From Aureimonas sp. Leaf427 (GTDB taxonomy: Bacteria > Pseudomonadota > Alphaproteobacteria > Rhizobiales > Rhizobiaceae), in assembly GCF_001425485.1 (NCBI RefSeq), contig NZ_LMQW01000023.1, forward strand, positions 282,914-346,913: a DNA stretch of 64,000 bases. The letters are read 5' to 3'. The translations under genes were made by a program, and so were the position numbers. Each line of letters opens with the position of its first letter. The first letter of the stretch is position 1. Under the pieces are notes generated by a model. The model was not told the DNA's origin. It saw only the letters and a list, made by a program, of their open reading frames with translations, and searched no databases. Below, piece after piece: positions 56,130-63,262 of this stretch.

Positions 56130-56903
56130 ATGGCGCATCCTCTCCTTTCCGTCGACGGCATCGCCGCCTCCTACAACGGCGCCGTCGTGGCGTTGACAAG
56201 CGTTACCTTCGAGGTCGCGCCAGGTGAGATTCTCGCCCTGCTCGGCTCGAACGGGGCGGGCAAGTCGACGATCCTGAAAGCGGTCTCACGGCTTCTGAAG
56301 GCCGAGCGCGGCGCGCTGACGGCGGGGCGAATCTCCTTCGACGGTGCCGACACCGCTCGACACGGGCCGGGCGACCTCGTGCGGCGGGGGCTCGTGCCCG
56401 TGCTGGAAGGCCGGCACTGTTTCCGCTCGCTGACGATCGAGGACAATCTCGTGACCGGCGGCATCGGGCGCGGCTCGTCGCGCGCGGAGGCCGCGGCCGA
56501 TCTCGAGCGCATCTACGGCTACTTCCCGCGTCTTGCCGAGAAGCGCCGGCTCGCCGCGGGTCTCGCCTCCGGCGGCGAACAGCAGATGGCCGCGATCGGC
56601 CGCGCGCTGATGGGCCGCCCGCGTCTCCTCGTCTTGGACGAGCCCTCGATGGGCCTCGCGCCCAAGATCGTCGAGGACATCTTCGCGACCCTTCGCCGGC
56701 TGAACGCGGACGAGGGTCTCACCATTCTCGTCGCCGAACAGAATTCGGCGGTGGCGCTGCGCCATGCCGACCGGGCCGTCGTGATCGAGAACGGGGTGTC
56801 CGTGCTCGAAGGACCTGCCGGCGAGATCGCCGCTCGCGGCGATATCAAGGCCTTCTATCTCGGCCTGTCCGCGCTTCCGCCCCCGGCCTTCGCCCAAGCC
56901 TGA
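56130..56903 (+). CDS. Branched-chain-amino-acid-type ABC transporter ATPase (LivF-like)
   Basis: A 257-residue second ATPase of the cassette. The start at 56130 follows GCGAGG. Walker A is GSNGAGKST, the signature LASGGEQQMAAIGRAL, Walker B LLVLDEPSMGL, and the H-loop region VAEQNSAVALRHAD is typical of LivF. It follows the binding-protein gene and precedes the SfnB-like gene. Confidence 0.93.
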   Translation: MAHPLLSVDGIAASYNGAVVALTSVTFEVAPGEILALLGSNGAGKSTILKAVSRLLKAERGALTAGRISFDGADTARHGPGDLVRRGLVPVLEGRHCFRSLTIEDNLVTGGIGRGSSRAEAAADLERIYGYFPRLAEKRRLAAGLASGGEQQMAAIGRALMGRPRLLVLDEPSMGLAPKIVEDIFATLRRLNADEGLTILVAEQNSAVALRHADRAVVIENGVSVLEGPAGEIAARGDIKAFYLGLSALPPPAFAQA

Positions 56904-56937
56904 CGACCAACCCTCGCAACCACGGAAGGACAGATCC

Positions 56938-58185
56938 ATGACCATCCAGTCCCAGACGTTCGACACGGCCGGCAAGGCCGTTCCCGGTCTGCCCCGGCCG
57001 ACGACGCCCGCCCATGTCGTGGCCAGCGACGCCGAGGCGCTGCAGATCGCGACGGAGCTTGCCGCACGCTTCAAAGTCGATGCCGCCAAGCGCGATCAGC
57101 ACCGGATCTGGCCGGTCGAGGAGCTCGACGCCTATTCGCAGTCGGGCCTCTGGTCGATCAACGTTCCCAAAGCCTTCGGCGGCCCCGAAGTGTCCTATGC
57201 GACGCTCGCCAAGGTGATCGAAATCATTTCCGCCGCCGATCCCTCCATCGGCCAGATCACGCAGAACCATCTCGGCGTCGTCGCGGCCATCCGCACCGTC
57301 TCGGAGCCGGCGCAGCAGGCCCTTCTCTTCGGCGAAGTGCTGAAGGGCGTGCGCTTCGGAAACGCCTTCTCCGAGTTCGGCTCCAAGCGCGCGGCGGATT
57401 TCGAGACGAAGATTGAGGATGCCGGCGACCATGTCGTCGTCACCGGCCGGAAGTTCTATTCCAGCGGCGCCCTGCTCGCCCATCTCGTGCCGATCGTGGC
57501 ACTCGACGACCAAGGCCGCGCCTGGTACGCGATCGCCGACCGGAACGCCGAGGGGCTCACCGTCATCGACGACTGGTCCGCCTTCGGCCAGCGCACGACC
57601 CTGTCCGGCACCGTGATCCTAGACGGCGTCAAGGTGCCAAAGACCCATCTCGTGCCGGGCTACAAAGGCTACGAAGTCCCAACCGCCGACGGCGCGATCT
57701 TCCAGATCATCCAGGTCGCGGTCGATACGGGCATCGCCCGCGCAGCGATCGAGGACACGATCGATTTTGTGCGCACGAAGTCGCGTGCCTGGGTGGACAG
57801 CGGCGTCGATCGGGCGACCGACGATCCCTACACGATCCAGGCCGTCGGCTCGCTGACCGTCCGGCTTCATGCCGCGCAGGCGCTGCAGGACATTGCAGGC
57901 CATGCGGTGGACCGGGCGGTCGCCAACCCGACGGCCGAGTCCGTCGCGGAGGCGCAAGTGAGAACGGCCGAGGCGAAGATCCTCTCGACGGAGATCGCCA
58001 TCGAGGCGACGAACAAGCTCTTCGAGCTGGCCGGCACACGCTCGACGCTCGCCGAACACGGGCTCGACCGGCACTGGCGCAACGCGCGCACCCACACGCT
58101 GCACGATCCCGTGCGCTGGAAATACGCAATCGTCGGCCAATTCTATCTGAACGATCGCCTGCCCCCGCTCCACGCCTGGAGCTGA
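56938..58185 (+). CDS. sfnB: SfnB-type sulfur acquisition oxidoreductase (acyl-CoA dehydrogenase family)
   Basis: A 415-residue acyl-CoA dehydrogenase-fold flavoprotein, with GGAAGGA upstream of the ATG. Landmarks are INVPKAFGGPEVSYATLAKV, IGQITQNHLGVVAAI, GRKFYSSGALLAHLVPIVAL and the C-terminal LAEHGLDRHWRNARTHTLHD. This branch, close to DszC/SfnB, is linked to organosulfur use and likely performs a flavin-dependent oxidation rather than acyl-CoA dehydrogenation. It is the last enzyme gene of the sulfone operon. Confidence 0.88.
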   Translation: MTIQSQTFDTAGKAVPGLPRPTTPAHVVASDAEALQIATELAARFKVDAAKRDQHRIWPVEELDAYSQSGLWSINVPKAFGGPEVSYATLAKVIEIISAADPSIGQITQNHLGVVAAIRTVSEPAQQALLFGEVLKGVRFGNAFSEFGSKRAADFETKIEDAGDHVVVTGRKFYSSGALLAHLVPIVALDDQGRAWYAIADRNAEGLTVIDDWSAFGQRTTLSGTVILDGVKVPKTHLVPGYKGYEVPTADGAIFQIIQVAVDTGIARAAIEDTIDFVRTKSRAWVDSGVDRATDDPYTIQAVGSLTVRLHAAQALQDIAGHAVDRAVANPTAESVAEAQVRTAEAKILSTEIAIEATNKLFELAGTRSTLAEHGLDRHWRNARTHTLHDPVRWKYAIVGQFYLNDRLPPLHAWS

Positions 58186-58224
58186 CGCGGCGCGTATCCT
58201 AACGAGCGACAAGGAGAGAACGGG

Positions 58225-58434
58225 ATGTCGAAACACACCTACAAGGTCATCGAAATCGTCGGCTCCTCGCCGACTTCCGTGGAGGACGCGATTTCCGGCG
58301 CGATCGAGGATGCGTCCAAGACGGTGCGCAACATCCGATGGTTCGAGGTCGTCGAGACGCGCGGCCATGTCGAGAACGGCAAGGTCGCGCATTATCAGGT
58401 GACGCTGAAGATCGGCTTCACGCTGGAGGAGTGA
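58225..58434 (+). CDS. Dodecin
   Basis: A 69-residue flavin-storage protein that forms dodecamers. It starts MSKHTYKVIEIVGSSPTSVE and includes IRWFEVVETRGHVENGKVAH, with the Trp that stacks on flavin in known dodecins. CAAGGAGAG precedes the ATG. It follows the SfnB-like gene by 39 bases in the same direction. Buffering FMN for the flavin-dependent organosulfur enzymes is a reasonable inference. Confidence 0.92.
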   Translation: MSKHTYKVIEIVGSSPTSVEDAISGAIEDASKTVRNIRWFEVVETRGHVENGKVAHYQVTLKIGFTLEE

Positions 58435-58496
58435 TCCTCGGGGCAACCTCCCCCGGCGTCTCCGCGGCCCTCGCGCGGGGACGACCCGAGGCCGCT

Positions 58497-59864
58497 TCAA
58501 GCCGCCGTGGAGGCCAGCGCCTGCGAAGCGATGCGACCGGCGAGACTAGCGCACTGCCCGCGAATGTCGGGGACGGCCGTGATTTCCCAATAGCGGGCGC
58601 GCGTGACCGGGCCGACGGCGAAGACGCGCGTCGAGGGCGTGCCGTTTCGGCCGATGACGGCGCAGTGATCGTCTACTTCGATGCCGATGTTCAGGGGATC
58701 GGCGCGAAGCAGACCGTCGGCGATGAGGCGGCCGATCAGCCCATCGGGATCGGCCTGCGGATCGCGCAGGATTCCGGTGCAGTCGACAACCCGGCCGACG
58801 CGCATCGTCTCGACCTCGGTGGCGCCCCGGCGCCGGAAGGCGACGTCGATGCCGGCTTCGTTCTGTTCGAGGCCGAGAAAGCGTCCGGCGACGATGTCGA
58901 GCCGGCCAGTCGACAGAGCCGCGCGAATCCGCGTCTCGCTTTCCGGCGGCAGGCGATGGCGGTGGACCTCCCACCAGGTTCGGCCATGGCGCAGGAAGCG
59001 AGCGCGGGCGCCGGGCGTCAGCGAATTCCAGAGAGCCGCCGTGTGCGGGCGCACGCCGTCGACGACGTCGCGCCAGTCGCCGCCCCGTTCCGTCGCCCAG
59101 GCCGCCGTCGTCCGAAACCAGCGCAGAACGTAGGAGATGTCGGTGCCGAAGGGCATGTCGGCGGCGTCGATCTTCAGCGGCGTATTGCGCTTGTGAACAC
59201 GCGGCAGCTGGCCGCGCCGGGAAAGCGCCGTGATCTTGCCGCGATGGCCGCGATGGACGAGCTGGATGACCGTGTCGATCATCGACAGGCCGGTGCCGAG
59301 CACGAGCACGGGATCGTCGAGCCCGATGCCGGCCGCCTCCGGCGTCGACCAGGCATCGACATAGGGGCTGCCGGTTGCGAAGCCCGGCACCTGATGCCCG
59401 GTCGCGAGCACGGCGGCATGGCCGAGATGCGTCGCCCCGTCCACATCCACCGCGACGCCCCCCTGCGTCGTCCGGATCGCGGTGCAGTCGCCCTGGACGA
59501 TGGCGAGACGGCCATCGCCGGTCCCCTTGATCCATGGCTTCACGAGATCGCCGAGATAGCTCGCGAAATGGCGCCGCGGCACGAAGCAGAAGGGATCGGA
59601 GCATCGAATGTCCGCCGCCGCGCCCGATTGAAGAAGCCAGCGCCAGAAATGCTCGGTGTCGTTGGCATAGGCGCTCATCGAGCCGGCGCGCGTGTTCAGA
59701 ATGTGGTCCGGCTCGGTCGTGGAATAGGCGATGCCGCGCCCGATCTCGGAGCGACGCTCGACGATGGTCACGCGCAGGCGGCTGTCGGTGCCGCGCAGCA
59801 GGTGGGCGGCCAGGATGACGCCGCTCGCACCGCCGCCGATGACGATCACATGGCCCACGATCAT
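58497..59864 (-). CDS. FAD/NAD(P)-binding protein (PF13454-type), paralogue of the ssu-linked gene
   Basis: A 455-residue flavoprotein; the start at 59864 has GGGAGA six bases upstream. It has the FAD motif VIVIGGGASGVILAAHLLRG and GRGIAYSTTEPDHILNTRAG, the same plan as the protein at 46717-48183. A second nucleotide motif is PVLVLGTGLSMIDTVIQLVH. It converges on the dodecin gene and lies 46 bases after the Rrf2 regulator gene, probably in one operon with it. No reaction is established for the family. Confidence 0.85.
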   Translation of the reverse strand: MIVGHVIVIGGGASGVILAAHLLRGTDSRLRVTIVERRSEIGRGIAYSTTEPDHILNTRAGSMSAYANDTEHFWRWLLQSGAAADIRCSDPFCFVPRRHFASYLGDLVKPWIKGTGDGRLAIVQGDCTAIRTTQGGVAVDVDGATHLGHAAVLATGHQVPGFATGSPYVDAWSTPEAAGIGLDDPVLVLGTGLSMIDTVIQLVHRGHRGKITALSRRGQLPRVHKRNTPLKIDAADMPFGTDISYVLRWFRTTAAWATERGGDWRDVVDGVRPHTAALWNSLTPGARARFLRHGRTWWEVHRHRLPPESETRIRAALSTGRLDIVAGRFLGLEQNEAGIDVAFRRRGATEVETMRVGRVVDCTGILRDPQADPDGLIGRLIADGLLRADPLNIGIEVDDHCAVIGRNGTPSTRVFAVGPVTRARYWEITAVPDIRGQCASLAGRIASQALASTAA

Positions 59865-59910
59865 GCCGCTTCTCCCTCTCGGTCGCCGCAGGGTTTCGAC
59901 GGGCGACATG

Positions 59911-60369
59911 TCAGGCGTTGATGGCGAGTTCGTCCAGTCCGTCCGAGATCAGCGACGGCATCGCGGCCAGTTCGGCGAGCGTCTTCTCGTCCAGCACGGC
60001 CGAGATGGCGTTGCGCACCTCCAGCATAACCAGCCGGACGGCGCAGTGCTCCTCGCTGCGGCAGTCGTCGCAGCGTCGATAGGCGGTGCGGCTGGCGCAG
60101 GAGATCGGCGCGAGCGGCCCGTCGACGACGCGAAGGATATGCCCGACCCGGATCTCCTCGGCCGGCCGGGACAGGCCATAGCCGCCATTGCGTCCCTTGC
60201 GGGCGTAGATGATGCCGGCATTGCGCAGATCGCCGAGGATCGCGTCGAGAAACTTCTTGGAGATCGTGTCGGCGGTGGCCATCTCGATCGACTGCGTCAG
60301 ACGTCCCGGCGGCACCGACGCGAGGTAGACCATGGCTTTCAGACCATACTTGCCCTTCATCGTCAGCAT
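59911..60369 (-). CDS. Rrf2 family transcriptional regulator with four-cysteine cluster
   Basis: A 152-residue winged-helix regulator. The start at 60369 gives MLTMKGKYGLKAMVYLASVP; a GTG at 60378 is an alternative. The recognition region is SKKFLDAILGDLRNAGIIYA followed by KGRNGGYGLSRPAEEI, the usual Rrf2 wing. Cysteines are arranged C-x8-C-x2-C-x6-C in CASRTAYRRCDDCRSEEHC, compatible with an Fe-S or thiol sensor as in IscR/NsrR relatives. In this setting it is a candidate regulator of the sulfur genes. It probably controls itself and the downstream flavoprotein gene. Confidence 0.9.
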   Translation of the reverse strand: MLTMKGKYGLKAMVYLASVPPGRLTQSIEMATADTISKKFLDAILGDLRNAGIIYARKGRNGGYGLSRPAEEIRVGHILRVVDGPLAPISCASRTAYRRCDDCRSEEHCAVRLVMLEVRNAISAVLDEKTLAELAAMPSLISDGLDELAINA

Positions 60370-60378
60370 CGATCGCAC

Positions 60379-60510
60379 CTGCCGTCACGCCACAGACCGA
60401 GCCGCGTCGCGACTCGAATAGCCCATAAGATAGATAGACCAATCCTGATTGCCCAGCCTTTGCGGCAAGATCGCGCTTGGAATCGACGCAAACGGAGAAA
60501 ATGCGTCGCG
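60379..60510 (-). promoter_or_regulatory. Promoter region of the Rrf2 gene
   Basis: A short AT-rich gap upstream of the Rrf2 gene. ATAGACCAATCC (60434-60445) resembles ATAGACTAATAC before ssuA. On the minus strand TATCTT (60427-60432) could be a -10 element. It may contain an autoregulatory Rrf2 site. Confidence 0.35.
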
Positions 60511-60726
60511 TCATGGCAGGGAATCCGTCGAAACGGCGGAGGCCATACGATCTTCGCCGACGCCGGCGAACTCGCCGTCCGCAATCGTCGCCGATTCCAC
60601 GGCGGCGAGTCGATCGTCCGGCCCGGCCCGATGATGAGTCGCGAGCGTCATGTAGAGAACCATGGCGACGGCCGACGCGAAGAAGACCCCGTCGCGAAGG
60701 GAACGGATGAAGGACCGCCTGACCAA
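60511..60726 (-). CDS. 71-residue small single-pass membrane protein
   Basis: An unrecognised small protein starting at TTG 60726 with GGAG six bases upstream. The basic N-terminus (VRRSFIRSLRDG) precedes one hydrophobic segment (VFFASAVAMVLYMTLAT), followed by a polar acidic tail, so the tail is predicted to be periplasmic. Codon third positions are GC-rich like real neighbours. A palindromic element lies about 57 bases upstream. Function is unknown. Confidence 0.55.
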   Translation of the reverse strand: MVRRSFIRSLRDGVFFASAVAMVLYMTLATHHRAGPDDRLAAVESATIADGEFAGVGEDRMASAVSTDSLP

Positions 60727-60782
60727 AGAGCTTCTCCGCCGCTGTTCACCGCGGGACGAAGCGTGCAGCAGAATGGGGTCCT

Positions 60783-60801
60783 ATGTCTACAGACATTGTA
60801 G
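60783..60801. promoter_or_regulatory. Overlapping palindromes upstream of the 71-residue membrane protein
   Basis: ATGTCT-AC-AGACAT (60783-60796) is a perfect inverted repeat and overlaps a second one, CTACA-N5-TGTAG (60787-60801). On the minus strand the second contains TACAAT, a good -10 hexamer. This fits an operator over the promoter of the gene at 60511-60726. The TACA-N5-TGTA spacing recalls BlaI/CopY-type sites, but no such regulator gene is near. Confidence 0.5.
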
Positions 60802-60961
60802 CCTAATTGACCGTGGACACCTTGGGATGCGCGGTCTCAGCCCGGCTCGTAGCGGCTGATCTCCGGGCCGGACCCGACGGGTAGAAGCAGGCGCCTCGTG
60901 CCCGGCACCGAACGCACCACCCGCGCAGAGCGGCGGACCTCGTCGGTCGCCGGGCGGATCG

Positions 60962-61273
60962 TCATGCCGGATGCCAGTCGATCGCAAGTTCCTCGCGAAA
61001 GGCGAAGCGGACGAGATGGCGGGCGACGACATCTTCGAGCTGCGTCATCTCGGCGTCGCTCGGCGAGGTCAGTTCCATGATCAACGTCTCGCCCTCGCTC
61101 CTGACACGGCAATCGCCGATGCTGAAGGGGATGAGGCCCGAGGTCTCGTCCTCCGTCACGGGAAGCTTGTGGGCGAAGTGCTTGCAGAGCTGCCGGCGGT
61201 ACTTGTCGGCATTCGGGGTCGAGAGCGTCGCGACCCGAACGACGCTGCCCTTGGTCTCTTCGATCCCGCTCAT
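60962..61273 (-). CDS. DUF2218 family protein
   Basis: A 103-residue protein of the DUF2218 family, with RVATLSTPNADKYRRQLCKH at the start, HFAHKLPV, and a C-terminal ELAIDWHPA. The family has no proven activity and is often found with PadR-type regulators and siderophore-interacting proteins. Its start overlaps the PadR gene stop by ATGA, so the two are coupled. A role in iron or metal handling is inferred from that association only. Confidence 0.88.
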   Translation of the reverse strand: MSGIEETKGSVVRVATLSTPNADKYRRQLCKHFAHKLPVTEDETSGLIPFSIGDCRVRSEGETLIMELTSPSDAEMTQLEDVVARHLVRFAFREELAIDWHPA

Positions 61274-61878
61274 CGTGCGCGCTCCACGGCTCCGGCCGCG
61301 GCGTCGAGCGCGGCGGCGATCTGATCTGCAGCGGCATCGTCGAGCGGCCCCTGCTTGAGACGAAGCCGCATGGCGAGCTTCAGGTTCTCCATGGCCCGCA
61401 GCACCGGCGCCGGCATCGGAGGCCGCCCCCGTTCGCCGCCGGGCCCGCCGCGCGCCAGAAGATCGTCGGCGGCGGCCCGGTTGGCGGCCAGGAAGGCCTC
61501 GCCCTCGGACGTGACGGAATAGCTCTTGCGGCCACCCTCCGCCTCGACCGAGGCATAGCCCATGTCTTCCAGCCAGGAGAGCGTCGGATAGATCACGCCG
61601 GGGCTCGGCGTGTAGCTGCCGCCGAGGCGCTCCTCGATGGACTTGATCAGCTCGTAGCCGTGGCGCGGGGCTTCAGCCAGCATGGCGAGGAGGAGAAGGC
61701 GCAGATCGCCATAGTCGAACATGCGCCCGCCGCGTCCGCCGCCGCCGCGATGGCCGTGGTGCCGGCCATGGTGATGGCCGCGCCCGTGATGCTCTCCATG
61801 CGAGCCGGCGTCGGGACCGGCGTGGGTTTCGGAAGGGTGACTGTCGCGGTGCGAACCGCTGGAATGATCGTGTTTCAT
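61270..61878 (-). CDS. PadR family regulator with His-rich N-terminus (YqjI-like)
   Basis: A 202-residue regulator. Residues 1-43 hold 14 histidines (for example HGEHHGRGHHHGRHHGH), a likely metal-binding tail as in E. coli YqjI. The PadR winged helix starts at FDYGDLRLLLLAMLAEAPRH and includes LGGSYTPSPGVIYPTLSWLE. The C-terminal helices serve dimerisation. A perfect operator-like palindrome lies 15 bases upstream, so autoregulation is likely. It is the first gene of a two-gene operon with DUF2218. Confidence 0.9.
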   Translation of the reverse strand: MKHDHSSGSHRDSHPSETHAGPDAGSHGEHHGRGHHHGRHHGHRGGGGRGGRMFDYGDLRLLLLAMLAEAPRHGYELIKSIEERLGGSYTPSPGVIYPTLSWLEDMGYASVEAEGGRKSYSVTSEGEAFLAANRAAADDLLARGGPGGERGRPPMPAPVLRAMENLKLAMRLRLKQGPLDDAAADQIAAALDAAAGAVERAR

Positions 61879-61893
61879 GAAGCCGATGTAGCT

Positions 61894-61924
61894 CCAGATA
61901 TATCGAGTATCAAGATATATCTGG
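61894..61924. promoter_or_regulatory. PadR operator candidate
   Basis: CCAGATATATC (61894-61904) and GATATATCTGG (61914-61924) form a perfect 11-bp inverted repeat with a 9-base spacer, in an AT-rich patch 15 bases before the PadR start. This is the strongest operator-like sequence in the window and very likely the autoregulatory site. Confidence 0.75.
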
Positions 61925-62316
61925 ATTACAATTTGGTAAGAATGTGGGCTCTGTTGCCGGTCGTCTCATGGCGTTGCCGCTCAGAGTTCGAGTCCGGGAT
62001 TCGGCTTAAGTCACTGCGCCCACTGGCCTGTTCGTCTAACGATCGCAGCGGCACTCGGTCGAATGCCTCGCCCGGATCTATTCGCGTGTTCGCTCAGAAT
62101 GCCGTCGAATGGCCCGCATCCGGTAACGCCTTGATCCCGAAACGCCTCAGACTTCGAATCCGAAGTGCTTCTCAGTCCCTTGATCCCGCTGCAGTTCGGC
62201 AATGACCGGCTCGTTTGCCCCTTCGACTTGTGGTTTTCGCCGCCGGAGACCACGTTCGGCCGCACAGCGGAGGTCCCTCCTTTGAAAACGGGCTCCACGG
62301 GGAAGAGGCAAAGGCC
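61925..62316. other. Intergenic region between PadR and the VOC dioxygenase
   Basis: About 390 bases with no supported gene. It presumably contains the promoter for the dioxygenase-like gene. Apart from the PadR palindrome at its left edge no clear element was found. Confidence 0.35.
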
Positions 62317-63249
62317 ATGAACGGCGCGATCCACCATGTGACGGCGATCTCGGGCGAGGCCCGGCGGACCATCGACTTCTACACGCGCGTCCTCGGCCTC
62401 CGGCTCGTGAAGAAGACGGTGGATTTCGACGAACCTTCGATCGGCCATCTCTATTTCGGCAACGCGGCGGGCTCGCCGGGTTCGCTCATCACCTTCTTCC
62501 CGATCGAACACGCCGCGGAGGGCCGCCTCGGCGTCGGCGACGTGCAGGAAACGGTCTTCGCCGTGCCGGAAGCCTCGCTCGGCTACTGGACACATCGGTT
62601 TCTGGAGAAGAGCGTCGCGAACAAGGGACTGTCCCGCCGCTTCGGCGAGCGGGCGATCGCCTTCAAGGATCTCGACGGGACCGATCTCGCCCTCGTCGGC
62701 ATGCGCGGCGTCGAAGGCGCGCCCGGTCCCGTCGGCGGCGAGGTGCCGGCCGAGCATGCGATCCGGGGTCTCCACGGCGTCAGCCTGCTTCTCGAGGAGG
62801 CGGGGCCGACGGCGCGCATCCTGACGGAGGTCTTCGGCTACGAGGAGGTCGGCGCGGAGGAGACGACGCGGCGCTTCCGGCGGCCCGGCGCGACCTTCGG
62901 CGCGGTGGTCGATATCCGCGCCGTCGGCGGCTTCCTCGTGCCGCGACCCGGCCGGGGCTCGGTGCATCACGTCGCCTTCCGCGCCGTGGACGATGCCGCC
63001 CAGGCCGCCATGGCGACGAAGGTCGCGGAGGAGCACGAACTGGAGCCGACCGAACCGAAGGACCGGCGCTATTTCCGCTCGGTCTATTTTCGCGAGCCCG
63101 GCCATCTTCTCTTCGAGATCGCGACGGACGAGCCGGGCTTTGACGTGGACGAGGCCCCGGATCGTCTCGGCGAGGTGCTGCAGATCCCGCCCTTCCTGGA
63201 GGCCCGCCGCGAAGAGATCGCGGCAGACCTTCCCGATCTCGCGGATTGA
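62317..63249 (+). CDS. VOC family ring-cleaving dioxygenase-like protein
   Basis: A 310-residue vicinal-oxygen-chelate protein with two tandem VOC domains, similar to MhqO-type proteins. The start at 62317 follows AAAGG and begins MNGAIHHVTAISGEARRTID, with a first metal-ligand His. The second domain has GSVHHVAFRAVDD and HLLFEIATDEPGFDVDE, supplying the other His and Glu ligands. Members are often annotated as hydroquinone-cleaving dioxygenases; substrate is not proven. Confidence 0.88.
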   Translation: MNGAIHHVTAISGEARRTIDFYTRVLGLRLVKKTVDFDEPSIGHLYFGNAAGSPGSLITFFPIEHAAEGRLGVGDVQETVFAVPEASLGYWTHRFLEKSVANKGLSRRFGERAIAFKDLDGTDLALVGMRGVEGAPGPVGGEVPAEHAIRGLHGVSLLLEEAGPTARILTEVFGYEEVGAEETTRRFRRPGATFGAVVDIRAVGGFLVPRPGRGSVHHVAFRAVDDAAQAAMATKVAEEHELEPTEPKDRRYFRSVYFREPGHLLFEIATDEPGFDVDEAPDRLGEVLQIPPFLEARREEIAADLPDLAD

Positions 63250-63262
63250 AGCCGTCGCGCGA

